DNA of 64,000 nt, taken from Deltaproteobacteria bacterium. Its GTDB lineage: Bacteria; Desulfobacterota; Desulfobacteria; Desulfobacterales; Desulfobacteraceae. The notes beneath the pieces were generated by a model. That model made no database searches and had not been told where the DNA came from. It was given only the letters and a program-made list of their open reading frames with translations. This document shows, in pieces, positions 16,722 through 26,175 of the stretch. The stretch lies in NCBI GenBank assembly GCA_013151635.1, contig JAADHV010000097.1, positions 1 to 64,000 of the forward strand. Direction: 5' to 3'. Position 1 is the stretch's first letter, and each line of letters starts with the position of its first letter. The position numbers and the translations under genes are program-made.

Positions 16722-18584
16722 ATGGATCTAAAGGCTGTGTGCCCTGACAAACTTTTGACCCCTCAAGCGAGTGTCAAAAAAATTAAAAACGGATCACGCG
16801 TGTTCATAGGTACAGGATGTGGAGAGCCACAGCAGTTAATAAGGGCCATGGTTGAAGATCTATCCATTCAGGATATTGTCATTTACCAGATGCTTTCATC
16901 GACCCTTTCAAATTATGTCAATGATGAAAATTTCCTTTCAAGGTTCTCCATAAAACTGTTTTTTATTTCAATTTTAATGCGGCAGTCAGCCTTTGAAGGG
17001 AAAATAGACTATATTCCTGTTTACCTGTCACAGATCCCCGGAATTTTTGAAAGCCATGAAATCGGCCTTGATGTTGCCCTGATACAGGTCAGCCCGCCGG
17101 ATGTTCATGGATATTGCAGTCTTGGCATTTCAGTTGACATTACCCTTTCGGGTATGAAAAATGCTGATATTGTCATTGCCCAGATCAACCCTGAGATGCC
17201 CAGAACATGGGGGGACAGCAATGTTCACATTGATGAAATTGACTTTCTTGTGGAGCATGAAGAACCCATACTTGAATCCCTGCCTGAAATGAAAAACCAG
17301 AAAGTCATTGAAAGAATCGGCCATTATGTCAATATGTTGGTTGATGACGGTGCAACACTGCAAATTGGATTTGGCCACCTGCCCGATGCGGTCGTTCCAT
17401 ATCTTTCTGATAAAAAAGATATTGGTATCCACACACAGGTTATCACAGACGGACTTTTGCCCCTTTTTAAAAAAAAAGTCATCACCAATAGCAAAAAATC
17501 ATATCTCCCGGACCGGGTGGTTGCGTCCCTCTGTATGGGGTCTAAAGAATTATATAATTTTGTTGATAACAACCCCATATTTTATTTTAAATCTTCTGAA
17601 TTTGTAAATGATCCCAATGTGATAGCAAAAAATGATAATTTTATTTCCATAAGCTCCGCACTTGAAGTGGATCTGACAGGCCAGGTCTGTACTGATTCAA
17701 AAGGATATCTTTTTTACAGTGGCATTGGAGACCAGGTAGATTTTATAAGGGGGTCTGCAATGTCAAAAGGCGGCTTTTCCATTATTATCATTCCATCCAC
17801 TGCCCAGAACGGCAGAATTTCCAGGATCGTACCCCACCTGAGTGAAGGAGCGGGTGTGGCAACCACCAGGGGAGATATTGACATCATTGTGACTGAATAC
17901 GGCATAGCTGAAATGCGGAGAAAAAGCATTTACCAGCGGGTGATGGAACTTGCCAGGATTGCTCACCCGAAATTCAGACAGGACTTGATAGAAGAAGCAA
18001 AAAAAAGACGTTATATATTCCCGGACCAGCTCCCGCCAACGACCCAGGATCTCCTGTTCCTGGATCGATACCACTATTCCCTAACACTTTCCAATGGGAG
18101 AAATGTTGATTTCAGACCGCTTTTACCATCTGATGAGTTTGAATCAAGACATTTTTACTATTCTTTGCAGGAAGACTCAATTTACTACAGGTTTTTTAAC
18201 AAACGAAAAGTTTTTTCAAGGGATATGCTTCAAAAGCAATGGGCAGAAGTTGATTATAGAAGAAACATGACCATCATAGGGCTGATGCAGCTTGGCAAAC
18301 GGAAACAGATTGTGGCGATTGGTTCATATGCCGAGGCAGACGCGGATTCTGCCGAAGTTGCATTTCTTGTTAAGGAAAAACTCCACGGCATGGGAATAGG
18401 ATCATATCTTCTGGAAATTCTTGAAACCATTGCAAAGGAAAACAATTATAAACAATTTCTGGCAACAGTCCTGGCTGAAAACAGGAAAATGCTCAATGTC
18501 TTTCAAAAAAAATATCCATCTGCAAAATTCTTAAGGAGCGGCAGCGGCGAGGTAGATGTTGAAATGTCTTTTCAAACGCCTTAA
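16722..18584 (+). CDS. acetyl-CoA hydrolase/CoA-transferase fused to a C-terminal GNAT acetyltransferase domain
   Basis: A 620-aa fusion. Residues ~1-440 are a family I CoA-transferase of the acetyl-CoA hydrolase/4-hydroxybutyrate CoA-transferase type: VFIGTGCGEPQQL, LQIGFGHLPDAVV, YSGIGDQVDFIRGSAMSKGG and TTRGDIDIIVTEYGIAEMR. Residues ~455-620 are a GNAT domain (AEVAFLVKEKLHGMGIGSYLLEIL contains the acetyl-CoA pyrophosphate loop). The first domain moves CoA between acyl groups; the second may acetylate a protein or small molecule, possibly as regulation. It ends 3 bp from the convergent acyl-CoA synthetase gene, so the two may share a metabolic context. Confidence 0.88.
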   Translation: MDLKAVCPDKLLTPQASVKKIKNGSRVFIGTGCGEPQQLIRAMVEDLSIQDIVIYQMLSSTLSNYVNDENFLSRFSIKLFFISILMRQSAFEGKIDYIPVYLSQIPGIFESHEIGLDVALIQVSPPDVHGYCSLGISVDITLSGMKNADIVIAQINPEMPRTWGDSNVHIDEIDFLVEHEEPILESLPEMKNQKVIERIGHYVNMLVDDGATLQIGFGHLPDAVVPYLSDKKDIGIHTQVITDGLLPLFKKKVITNSKKSYLPDRVVASLCMGSKELYNFVDNNPIFYFKSSEFVNDPNVIAKNDNFISISSALEVDLTGQVCTDSKGYLFYSGIGDQVDFIRGSAMSKGGFSIIIIPSTAQNGRISRIVPHLSEGAGVATTRGDIDIIVTEYGIAEMRRKSIYQRVMELARIAHPKFRQDLIEEAKKRRYIFPDQLPPTTQDLLFLDRYHYSLTLSNGRNVDFRPLLPSDEFESRHFYYSLQEDSIYYRFFNKRKVFSRDMLQKQWAEVDYRRNMTIIGLMQLGKRKQIVAIGSYAEADADSAEVAFLVKEKLHGMGIGSYLLEILETIAKENNYKQFLATVLAENRKMLNVFQKKYPSAKFLRSGSGEVDVEMSFQTP

Positions 18585-18587
18585 AGG

Positions 18588-20357
18588 TCAATGGCCATGC
18601 TTCTTTTTTGAACTAAACTCCGGGAAATCCCAGTAAAAATATTCGGCAACCTCTTCATCCGTGGCATTATCTTGTTTGGCAATCTCAATCTGTCTTAATT
18701 CAATCCGCCTGATCTTGCCACTGATAGTTTTTGGAACTTCAGGCACAAACTCTATAATTCTTGGAATCTTAAATCTTGGCAGGATGGTGATTGTATGCTT
18801 GAAAAGTTTCAATGCAAGATCCCTTGAAGCCTTATAGCTTGGGTTTAAAATTACATATGCTTTAACAATCTGGTACCGGTTTGGATCGGGCGAACCTACA
18901 ACTGCCGCCTCTGCCACGGCAGGATGCTCCACAAGGGCGCTTTCAACTTCAAAAGGTCCGATCCTGTAATCTGAGGATTTAATCACATCGTCTGCTCTTC
19001 CCACAAACCACCAATACCCGTCTTTATCAAACGAGGCCCGGTCACCTGTATAATAATAATGATCCACAAAAACAGAACTCATTTTTTCAGGATTGCCAAT
19101 ATATTTTGAAAAGAGGCCAATGGCCCGCCATCGGTCGAGTTTTACCACAATATGACCCACCTGGCCGGGCTCTTTAATCTCATTGCCTTCATTATCTGCC
19201 AACGCCACATCATACATAAAAGAAGGGTATCCAAAAGATCCCGGCCGCATTTTGTCTTTCATCCAGGGCGGATTTCCAATCATGGCCGTGGATTCGGTCT
19301 GGCCATACAAATCCCTTATCTTTGTATTGGTATGCTTTTCCCATTTTTCAATCACATCGGGATTCAAGGGTTCCCCGGCACTGATGGACTGCTTTAAACA
19401 AGACAGGTTAAAAGAATCCAGATTCATGTTTACAAACATCCTCCAGGCGGTCGGCGGCGCGCAGAATGTTGTCACGTTATGCCTTGAAACAGCATCAAGA
19501 TATTGTTCTCCATCCAGGAATGAAAATTTAAACCCGGTGGTTGTGGCACCGACATTAAAGGGAGCAAAAAAACTGGACCAGGCCCATTTTGCCCACCCCG
19601 GAGCGCTAAGGTTATGATGGACATCACAAGGGCAGATACCAGTCATTACAGTGGTTGACAAATGTCCAACCGGATATGATATGGCTGTATGCCCGACTCT
19701 CTTGGGAAGCCCTGTTGTCCCGGAAGTAAAAAAGCAGAAAAGAATATCATCGGATTTTGTTTTTGCACCACAAGCTTCACAGGATTCATTTTCAATCACG
19801 CCAAATGATACCCATCCTTTTTTTTGCCCCAGAACAAGTTTGAGTTCAGGTTCAATACTTGTTTCTTCAAGGGCTTTATCAATAAGGCATGCACTTTGCT
19901 CATCCGCCATGATAACATTAGGAGAATAAGTTTCAAACCTGAACTCCAATTCTCTTTGAGTCATTGTCGTTGCTGTCGGCACATTGACCACTCCCGCCTT
20001 GATGCAGGCAAGGCTTGCAAACCAGTTTTCAGGCAGGATGGGGCTCATCATATAAAAATTATTACCTTTTTTAACTCCTGATTTATGAAAAAAGTTTATC
20101 AACTGGTTTGCCCTTTGCGACAGGGTTTTATAAGAATAGGATTTGGTTTTAAGAGTATGGATATCTGTCCAGATCAAGGCTTTTTTATCCGGGTTCTCTC
20201 TTACATGAAGATCTTCAAAAATCTGTGTTGCCCAGTTGAAATATTCCGGCAGCTCCATTGTATTCACCTTGGCAAACAGCTTTTTTGCACAATCTTCTTT
20301 TTCCAAGGCATCTTCCATCATATTTATCCGGATAACTTCTTTGAAAAGCTCTTTCAT
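18588..20357 (-). CDS. AMP-forming acyl-CoA synthetase
   Basis: A 589-aa member of the ANL superfamily. The ATG at 20357 (MKELFKEVIRINMMED) is chosen over the track's 32-residue hydrophobic extension because it follows an AAGGAG/AAAGGT region. Motifs in order are FTSGTTGLPKRV (P-loop), YGQTESTAM, YTGDRASFDKDGYWWFVGRADD and the C-terminal catalytic lysine in PKTISGKIRR. It resembles medium-chain/benzoate-type acyl-CoA synthetases that activate carboxylates with ATP. The substrate is not determinable here, but aromatic or medium-chain fatty acid use would suit a complete-oxidising sulfate reducer (inference). Confidence 0.9.
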   Translation of the reverse strand: MKELFKEVIRINMMEDALEKEDCAKKLFAKVNTMELPEYFNWATQIFEDLHVRENPDKKALIWTDIHTLKTKSYSYKTLSQRANQLINFFHKSGVKKGNNFYMMSPILPENWFASLACIKAGVVNVPTATTMTQRELEFRFETYSPNVIMADEQSACLIDKALEETSIEPELKLVLGQKKGWVSFGVIENESCEACGAKTKSDDILFCFFTSGTTGLPKRVGHTAISYPVGHLSTTVMTGICPCDVHHNLSAPGWAKWAWSSFFAPFNVGATTTGFKFSFLDGEQYLDAVSRHNVTTFCAPPTAWRMFVNMNLDSFNLSCLKQSISAGEPLNPDVIEKWEKHTNTKIRDLYGQTESTAMIGNPPWMKDKMRPGSFGYPSFMYDVALADNEGNEIKEPGQVGHIVVKLDRWRAIGLFSKYIGNPEKMSSVFVDHYYYTGDRASFDKDGYWWFVGRADDVIKSSDYRIGPFEVESALVEHPAVAEAAVVGSPDPNRYQIVKAYVILNPSYKASRDLALKLFKHTITILPRFKIPRIIEFVPEVPKTISGKIRRIELRQIEIAKQDNATDEEVAEYFYWDFPEFSSKKKHGH

Positions 20358-20513
20358 ACCTTTAAAACACTCCTTGCATTCTATTTTAATATTATATATA
20401 AGCTCTTGATCAAAATACTTGATTGTATAATTTATAGCAATTATATTTGTCAAAGTTTTTTTCTTAAATTTTATGGATTTTACAGATTAAACAAAAAATT
20501 CAGCGCCCCAAAT

Positions 20514-21476
20514 ATGGAAAAAGAAAATATCACTATAATACTTGCCCCTCTCCAGGGCTATACGGATGTGACTTTTAGAAATGTATTTCCAGATCATTTT
20601 TCAGGCGTGGATGAGGCTGTAGCCCCGTTTATTTCAACCATGGGACAGATGCGGTTAAAGCCTTCCAGGATAAAAGACGTGGACCCTGAAAATAATAAAA
20701 AACTTTTTGTGGTGCCCCAAATACTTGGAAATGTTGCAAAGGATTTTATATTCCTTGCCGACCACCTCTACGAAATGGGACATAAAAAAGTAAACTGGAA
20801 TCTTGGCTGCCCTCATTCAAAAATAGCCAAAAAGAGCAGGGGATCGGGTCTTTTAATGTATCCCGAGAAAATCGATGCTTTTCTTGATAAAGTATTATCC
20901 GGGATTTCAAACACCCTTTCTGTAAAAATCCGTTTAGGCAGGAAATCAAAAGATGAAATTTTCAAGGTCCTGCCCGTTCTTGCAAAATACCCCCTGGATG
21001 AAATCATTCTGCACCCCAGAACCGGGGTACAGATGTATGATGGGACATCAGATCATGAGGCTTTTGGGAAAGCTCTTTTAAATTGCCGCCACATGTTTAC
21101 GTATAACGGTGATATAACCGATCTTGCTTCCTTTCTTACTGTTGAAAAAAAATTCCCGCGTATCAAGCGGTTTATGATCGGCAGGGGACTTCTTTCCAAT
21201 CCCTTTCTTGCAGAAAAGATAAAAGGTATCCCTGGCAGTAAAAATCAAATTGAACGCTTAAAAGATTTCCATGATGACCTTTTTGAAAACTATCAAAAAA
21301 TATTCTCCGGGCCAGCACACCTGACAGGACGGATGAAAGGATTCTGGACTTATCTTGGGCCTTCATTCAAAAAAAGCAAAAAAGGGCTTAAAAGTATCTT
21401 AAAAGCTCGCTCCATGGATAGATACCAGGACGCGGTGAATTTTTTTTTCAAGGACACGCCTGGGTTTCTCGAATAA
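20514..21476 (+). CDS. tRNA-dihydrouridine synthase family protein
   Basis: The start is placed at ATG 20514 (MEKENITIILAPLQGYTD); the 143-codon extension in the track is antisense to the acyl-CoA synthetase and has no Dus homology. The 320-aa product is a TIM-barrel flavoenzyme: APLQGYTDVTFR, the catalytic Cys in NLGCPHSKIAKKSRGSGLL, ILHPRTGVQMYDG and FMIGRGLLSNPFLAEKIKG. It reduces uridines in the tRNA D-loop using FMN and NADPH. A second Dus gene lies at 24669-25634; the two belong to different subgroups. Confidence 0.88.
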   Translation: MEKENITIILAPLQGYTDVTFRNVFPDHFSGVDEAVAPFISTMGQMRLKPSRIKDVDPENNKKLFVVPQILGNVAKDFIFLADHLYEMGHKKVNWNLGCPHSKIAKKSRGSGLLMYPEKIDAFLDKVLSGISNTLSVKIRLGRKSKDEIFKVLPVLAKYPLDEIILHPRTGVQMYDGTSDHEAFGKALLNCRHMFTYNGDITDLASFLTVEKKFPRIKRFMIGRGLLSNPFLAEKIKGIPGSKNQIERLKDFHDDLFENYQKIFSGPAHLTGRMKGFWTYLGPSFKKSKKGLKSILKARSMDRYQDAVNFFFKDTPGFLE

Positions 21477-21493
21477 ATAGGGGTTTTTACCTA

Positions 21494-21523
21494 TTGAATT
21501 ACCATTAATTTTTTTATTATAAA
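21494..21523 (+). promoter_or_regulatory. promoter candidate for the HU/IHF gene
   Basis: TTGAAT (21494-21499) and TATAAA (21518-21523) are separated by 18 bp, in a very AT-rich stretch. The GTG start of the HU-family gene is 43 bp downstream. Confidence 0.45.
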
Positions 21524-21565
21524 TATAAAATCATTAAAAATATTTTAATAATATGGAGTTAAGAC

Positions 21566-21850
21566 GTGAACAAGCTTAAATTAATTGAAATGGTAAAACA
21601 AAGATGTTCTCTGACCCGGAATGAAGCAATAAACATCGTAAACTTATTTTTTCTTGAAATGGCAAATACCCTGAAAAAAGGGGAAAGGGTCGAGATTAGA
21701 GGATTATGGTCATTTCATTTAAGAAAGTATAAATCCTATAAAGGAAGGAATCCGAAAACCGGGAAAATTGTTCAAATTGCATCAAAAAAACTTCCCTTCT
21801 TTAAATGTGGCAAAGACTTAAAAGAGCGGGTCGATTACCCGTCCAATTAA
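21566..21850 (+). CDS. HU/IHF family DNA-binding protein
   Basis: A 94-aa nucleoid protein starting with GTG after GGAG. The fold is recognisable from MNKLKLIEMVKQR, RVEIRGLWSFHLRKY, the DNA-clasping arm GRNPKTGKIVQI (with the conserved RNPKTG) and the C-terminal PFFKCGKDLKERV. The EIRGxxSF and FKCGKDLKxRV pattern is nearer to integration host factor beta than to HU. It bends DNA and could assist sigma-54 promoters such as the one proposed at 534-549. Weak mutually exclusive hairpins lie at 21863-21900. Confidence 0.92.
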   Translation: MNKLKLIEMVKQRCSLTRNEAINIVNLFFLEMANTLKKGERVEIRGLWSFHLRKYKSYKGRNPKTGKIVQIASKKLPFFKCGKDLKERVDYPSN

Positions 21851-21929
21851 TTTGGCCGCCCTGTTTTTACCCCTGATTTTATATAGCGGGTAAAATCAAT
21901 AAATGCATATTAACAATCCTGGTTGTTCT

Positions 21930-23342
21930 TTATTTTTTTTCTTTGCCCCTGGCATAGGTCACAAATATTCCCAGGCATGAAAGTACAAGTCCCATTACCA
22001 TTGTTCTTTTAAAACTTATCATGAAAAATGGTTCTGTTGCGGCCAGATAATTTTCAAGGCTCAAACCATTTGTAAGGTTTGAAAAAGAAGTTGAAAAAAT
22101 CAACCCGGCCAATGCCACGCCGACCACCATCCCGAGGTTCCTGGCAGTGGCGACAGCCCCGGAAGCTATACCGCGCCTTGTCAACGGCACACAACTCATT
22201 ATGACTGTATTGTTGGGAGACACATATAATGCCGTGCCTATTCCTGCAAGGGCGACCCTCCACAAAATTGACAGGACACCCATGGAAGGTTGAATATATA
22301 TAAGCGAAACCAGAGACAACGTTAAAACACTCATGCCGGTCATGCATAATAACCTTGAACCGAGCTTATCATACAAAACCCCTGACACGGGGCTTACAAA
22401 CAAAAGAAATAAAAAAGGAACAATCATGATGGAACCTGTTTTGGATGCGGAAAAGCCACATGGATATGTCAGGTAAAAAGGCATCATAAAAACAATTACA
22501 AAAAGAGCTGCAAATAAAATAGCGGAAGCAATCACGGGGAATACAAATAATTTGATTTCCAGAAGCTTAAGGTCAAACAACGGATAACGCGATTTTGACT
22601 CGTTTACTGCAAAAAAGATACAGCCAAGAATAAACAGACCTGCAAATGAGAGCGACAAGGCTGAAAAAAAACCCCACTTTGATAACTGGGTCATAAAAAC
22701 AATCAGGCTGGATAAAATAATGATCAATAAGATTCCTCCTGTTTTATCCATGGGTTCCCCGCTCCCCTGGGCCGCGTGGACATCTTTTAAAACCAGCATA
22801 CCACATAAGGCAGCCGCAATCCCGATAGGGATATTGATAAAAAAGATAAACCTCCAGGAAAAATATTCAAGGATAAACCCGCCCACTACAGGTCCTGTTG
22901 TAAGACCGGCAGCAACCACAGCCCCTATCATGCCAAGGGCTTTTCCCCGCTCCCGGACAGGGAATGCATCAACGATCAGGGCGGGTGAACATGCCATAAG
23001 CATTGATGCCCCACACCCTTGCAGAGCCCTGGAAACGATTAAAAACAAAGGTATTTCTGCCATGCCGCACAATAGAGAACCTGCCGTAAATATAGTAAAC
23101 CCAAAAACATAGACAGGTCTTCTGCCTTTAATGTCAGAAAGCCTGCCAAAGGTTAAAAGCAGGCAGGAAACCGTTACAAGATACATTAGCACCACCCACT
23201 GGATGGTTTGCATATTCGTTTTTAAGCCCTGCATCATATATGGCAGTGCGATATTGACAATACTGGAATCCAGGGTTGACATAAAAATCGAAGTGGCAAC
23301 AAGGAAAAAGATTTTCCACTTTTTTTCATAAACAGGGTGCAT
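21930..23342 (-). CDS. MFS multidrug exporter, DHA2 (EmrB/QacA) family
   Basis: A 470-aa membrane protein with about 14 predicted helices, as in drug:H+ antiporter family 2. The first helix carries MSTLDSSIVNIALPYM (motif D1), motif A is FGRLSDIKGRRPVYVFG, and motif C is GMIGAVVAAGLTTGPVVGGFI. The substrate is unknown and no membrane-fusion partner (EmrA) is encoded beside it. It is a single gene convergent with the HU gene and divergent from the 23430 gene. Confidence 0.9.
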   Translation of the reverse strand: MHPVYEKKWKIFFLVATSIFMSTLDSSIVNIALPYMMQGLKTNMQTIQWVVLMYLVTVSCLLLTFGRLSDIKGRRPVYVFGFTIFTAGSLLCGMAEIPLFLIVSRALQGCGASMLMACSPALIVDAFPVRERGKALGMIGAVVAAGLTTGPVVGGFILEYFSWRFIFFINIPIGIAAALCGMLVLKDVHAAQGSGEPMDKTGGILLIIILSSLIVFMTQLSKWGFFSALSLSFAGLFILGCIFFAVNESKSRYPLFDLKLLEIKLFVFPVIASAILFAALFVIVFMMPFYLTYPCGFSASKTGSIMIVPFLFLLFVSPVSGVLYDKLGSRLLCMTGMSVLTLSLVSLIYIQPSMGVLSILWRVALAGIGTALYVSPNNTVIMSCVPLTRRGIASGAVATARNLGMVVGVALAGLIFSTSFSNLTNGLSLENYLAATEPFFMISFKRTMVMGLVLSCLGIFVTYARGKEKK

Positions 23343-23429
23343 TAAGTTTATTCCATTCTTTTAGTTATAAAAAGATTATGTTATATGAAGCCAATTGACA
23401 AGAAAAATCAAACCTGACAGGGAGGAGCC

Positions 23430-23771
23430 ATGGCCGCAGTTAATGATGTTGTCTTAATATATCTTGAAGATGCACCCGTATCTTTTGCAAGGGTTGAAAG
23501 CATCCTTCCTGATGCCAGGGACAATTGGTACCATATCAAATTGTTAATGCTTCAAATCCCTTTACAGGTTGTCACCTGGATACTTAAAGGTGATTATATC
23601 AACGGCAGCGAGTTTCACATGAATGGCAAAAAAATGAAAATCAAAAAGGTTGAAACCCCGGTGGAATACCTGCCTTCAGCCAAACCAGCAGGCCGTTCGG
23701 ATAAAAAAGGCCAAGCCAAGATTATTTCCTTTTCAGACTTAAAAAAAAATCATGCCCCGGAATCAGGATAA
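23430..23771 (+). CDS. conserved-looking protein of unknown function (113 aa)
   Basis: A 113-aa soluble protein with a good GGGAGGAG ribosome binding site. The N-terminal ~80 residues look like a small beta-rich domain (VLIYLEDAPVSFARVESILP, VTWILKGDYINGSEFHMNGK). The tail is lysine-rich and probably flexible. No family was recognised. Its 3' end overlaps the start of the DUF1848 gene by 20 bp, which itself overlaps a dihydrouridine synthase gene by 4 bp, so the three genes are likely co-translated. Confidence 0.78.
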   Translation: MAAVNDVVLIYLEDAPVSFARVESILPDARDNWYHIKLLMLQIPLQVVTWILKGDYINGSEFHMNGKKMKIKKVETPVEYLPSAKPAGRSDKKGQAKIISFSDLKKNHAPESG

Positions 23772-24672
23772 AATTTTATCAGCCTCAAGAAGAACGGATA
23801 TCCCGGCCTTTTACACGGACTGGTTCATGTACCGTATAAAACAAGGGTTTTTCAATATAAAAAATCCCTGCACTAAAACAGTTAAAAAAATTCAAGTGTC
23901 AAAAGATATAATTCATTCGATTGTATTCTGGTCAAAAAACTATGATGCTTTTATAAAGGCAGGGGCAGGGGAAAAACTTGAAAAGCTTGGATTCAACATA
24001 TATTTCAATTTCACAATAAATTCTGAATCACCTTTGCTTGAGCCTGATCTGCCGCCTTTAAAAAAAAGACTTGAACAATTAAAAAAATTGACCTGTTTTT
24101 TCGGACCTGAAAAAATATCCTGGAGATTTGATCCTGTCTGTTTTTATAAAACCCATGATAAAGGCCCGGTGGAAAACAACCTGTCAGACTTTGTCATGAT
24201 ATCGGAACACGCCTCAAAACTTGGAATCCGAAAATGCGTTACAAGCTTTTTTGATAATTACGCTAAAATTGAAAAAAGACTTGAATTTTACCGCCGGAAA
24301 GGCAAAAAAACCGTTTATTTTATTGACCCGCCAATTGATAAAAAAATTAAGGTCATCCATAGAATGGAAAAGCATCTTGAATTATCCGGCATCAAACTTC
24401 ATCTTTGCTGTGAAAAACAATTATTTTCAAATCTTGATTTTGATACAAAGGTTCAACAAAACTCATGTATTGACGGCAAATTATTAAAAAAACTCTTTGG
24501 CGGGAACCCTGAAATTAAAAAAGATTACGGCCAGCGCTCAAAACAGGGATGCAGATGCACAAAATCAATTGATATAGGATTGTATGATGCCCACCCTTGT
24601 TTTCATAACTGCCTTTTTTGTTATGCAAACCCTGATATTGATAACACAATTAAAAAAAACAGGCTTAAATGA
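23752..24672 (+). CDS. DUF1848 family protein with C-terminal cysteine cluster
   Basis: A 306-aa protein recognised by its start, ILSASRRTDIPAFYTDWF, and by SIVFWSKNYDAF, which are hallmarks of DUF1848. The C-terminus has a dense cysteine cluster (CRCTKSIDIG, then HPCFHNCLFCYANP) with a CxxxCxxC spacing like that of radical SAM enzymes, and so probably binds an iron-sulfur cluster. The function is unknown. It overlaps the preceding 113-aa gene by 20 bp and the Dus gene by ATGA, so a role in RNA modification is worth considering (inference). Confidence 0.85.
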   Translation: MPRNQDKILSASRRTDIPAFYTDWFMYRIKQGFFNIKNPCTKTVKKIQVSKDIIHSIVFWSKNYDAFIKAGAGEKLEKLGFNIYFNFTINSESPLLEPDLPPLKKRLEQLKKLTCFFGPEKISWRFDPVCFYKTHDKGPVENNLSDFVMISEHASKLGIRKCVTSFFDNYAKIEKRLEFYRRKGKKTVYFIDPPIDKKIKVIHRMEKHLELSGIKLHLCCEKQLFSNLDFDTKVQQNSCIDGKLLKKLFGGNPEIKKDYGQRSKQGCRCTKSIDIGLYDAHPCFHNCLFCYANPDIDNTIKKNRLK

Positions 24673-25634
24673 AAATTAAAAACCTGAAAATTCCCGGGAA
24701 AACATTTTTAGCTCCCCTTGCCGGAATAACCAACCTTCCGTTCCGGCTCCTTGTAAAAGAATGCGGATGCTCTGTTGTCTGTTCTGAAATGGTCAGTGCC
24801 AAAGGAATTTTCTATAACTCAAAAAATACGATCACTCTTTTGGCCTCAAAAAAAGAGGAACAGCCCCTTTCTGTTCAATTATTCGGGTCTGAACCTGGCT
24901 CCATGGCAATGGCTGCAAAATTTGTGCAGGATATGAAAACCGCCGACATTATTGACATTAATTTTGGTTGCAGCGTGAAAAAAGTCATGAAACAGGGAGC
25001 AGGCGTTGCATTGATGAACGAACCAGAGTTAACCAAGAAAATCTTGCAGGCCGTCAGAAAGGCAACCAACCTGCCGCTTACAATAAAATTGCGGGCAGGG
25101 CTTGACCATTCAGGACAGCAGGCGTTCACAATTGCCAGTATCGCCCAGGATGAAGGAGTGGACGCCATAATAATGCACCCCAGGAGCGCAGGCCAGGGCT
25201 TTAAAGGCAAGGCAAACTGGAAATTGATTGCAAAACTTAAACAGCAACTGTCCATACCTGTCATTGGCAACGGAGATATCAACCATGTTGAAGACGCAAA
25301 AAAAATGGTCGAACTTACCGGATGCGATGCTGTCATGGTTGGACGTGCCGCTATGGTCAACCCTTTTATCCTTTCCCAGATAGATGATTTTTTTAAGACA
25401 GGATCTTATCACACACCCTCCCCTTGGGAAATTTTTAGAAAAATGGAACGGTTGACCTTTATGTATGTGGACTATTTTGGAGAAAAGCCTGCCTGTAAAA
25501 TGCTTCGGGGCAGGCTTTCATGGTTTGTAAAAGGGATGGCCGGGTGTTCTTCTTTAAGGAAAAACCTGTCCCGGATAAATTCCAGGGACCACGCCCTGGC
25601 ACTTATCAAGGAATTTGAGGCCGGCATAATTTAA
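24669..25634 (+). CDS. dusB: tRNA-dihydrouridine synthase, DusB type
   Basis: A 321-aa FMN-dependent dihydrouridine synthase. Motifs: FLAPLAGITNLPFRLLVKECG, SVQLFGSEP, the catalytic Cys region INFGCSVKKVMKQGAGVALM, IMHPRSAGQGFKG, VIGNGDI and GCDAVMVGRAAMVNPFI. One oddity is that the motif reads GCSVKKV where most DusB proteins have GCPxxKV; the Cys is intact. It starts inside the last codons of the DUF1848 gene (ATGA overlap) and converges on queF, 4 bp away. Confidence 0.92.
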   Translation: MKIKNLKIPGKTFLAPLAGITNLPFRLLVKECGCSVVCSEMVSAKGIFYNSKNTITLLASKKEEQPLSVQLFGSEPGSMAMAAKFVQDMKTADIIDINFGCSVKKVMKQGAGVALMNEPELTKKILQAVRKATNLPLTIKLRAGLDHSGQQAFTIASIAQDEGVDAIIMHPRSAGQGFKGKANWKLIAKLKQQLSIPVIGNGDINHVEDAKKMVELTGCDAVMVGRAAMVNPFILSQIDDFFKTGSYHTPSPWEIFRKMERLTFMYVDYFGEKPACKMLRGRLSWFVKGMAGCSSLRKNLSRINSRDHALALIKEFEAGII

Positions 25635-25638
25635 TTGT

Positions 25639-26043
25639 TTATTTTTTCTCATAAACAGCCGTTGCAATGGAACTTATGCCGCCCCGGGGAGTAAATTCGC
25701 CGGTAACCTCCATCCTCAAGGGTTTTAGCACCAGGATCAGGTCATCAAGGATCTTGTTTACCACATGTTCATAAAACATCCCGACATTTCTGAATTGCAG
25801 CAGATAATATTTTAATGATTTTAATTCCACAATAATCTCATCCGGCCTGTACTTTATTGTGATACAACCGTTATCCGGCAGGCCTGTCATTGGGCATACC
25901 GAAGTATATTCAGGGTGTTTTATAATTATATCAATACTCCTTTTTGATTTATAAGCGTATTCTATGGGCTGCAAAAGATCAGTTTTAACAACACCGGGAT
26001 CTTCTATTTTATAATTGGTCTTATATGTTTTATTTTCAATCAT
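25639..26043 (-). CDS. queF: NADPH-dependent 7-cyano-7-deazaguanine reductase
   Basis: QueF reduces preQ0 to preQ1 in queuosine synthesis. The start is placed at ATG 26043 (MIENKTYKTNYKIEDPG), preceded by AAGGAT; the 68 residues further upstream in the track show no homology and lack a suitable ribosome site. The resulting 134-aa protein fits the short unimodular QueF type. The nucleophilic Cys is in TSVCPMTGLPD, the NADPH-binding signature ELKSLKYYLLQFRN is present, and EHVVNKILDDL follows. Confidence 0.93.
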   Translation of the reverse strand: MIENKTYKTNYKIEDPGVVKTDLLQPIEYAYKSKRSIDIIIKHPEYTSVCPMTGLPDNGCITIKYRPDEIIVELKSLKYYLLQFRNVGMFYEHVVNKILDDLILVLKPLRMEVTGEFTPRGGISSIATAVYEKK

Positions 26044-26175
26044 GTTTTTTTTATCCTTACTATTCATAAAAATTATTAAACATAAAATTTTATCATAAAG
26101 GGAATCATGTTTCAAACGAATAAAACAGCGAAAATGCGCGTCCTTGTCGTCATTTAAAAAAATCGTAAAAAAAAC

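Noticed and set aside
20085-20513. 143-codon N-terminal extension of the first Dus gene
   Set aside because: It is antisense to the acyl-CoA synthetase and its upstream region, has no Dus homology, and the Dus fold begins exactly at the ATG at 20514.
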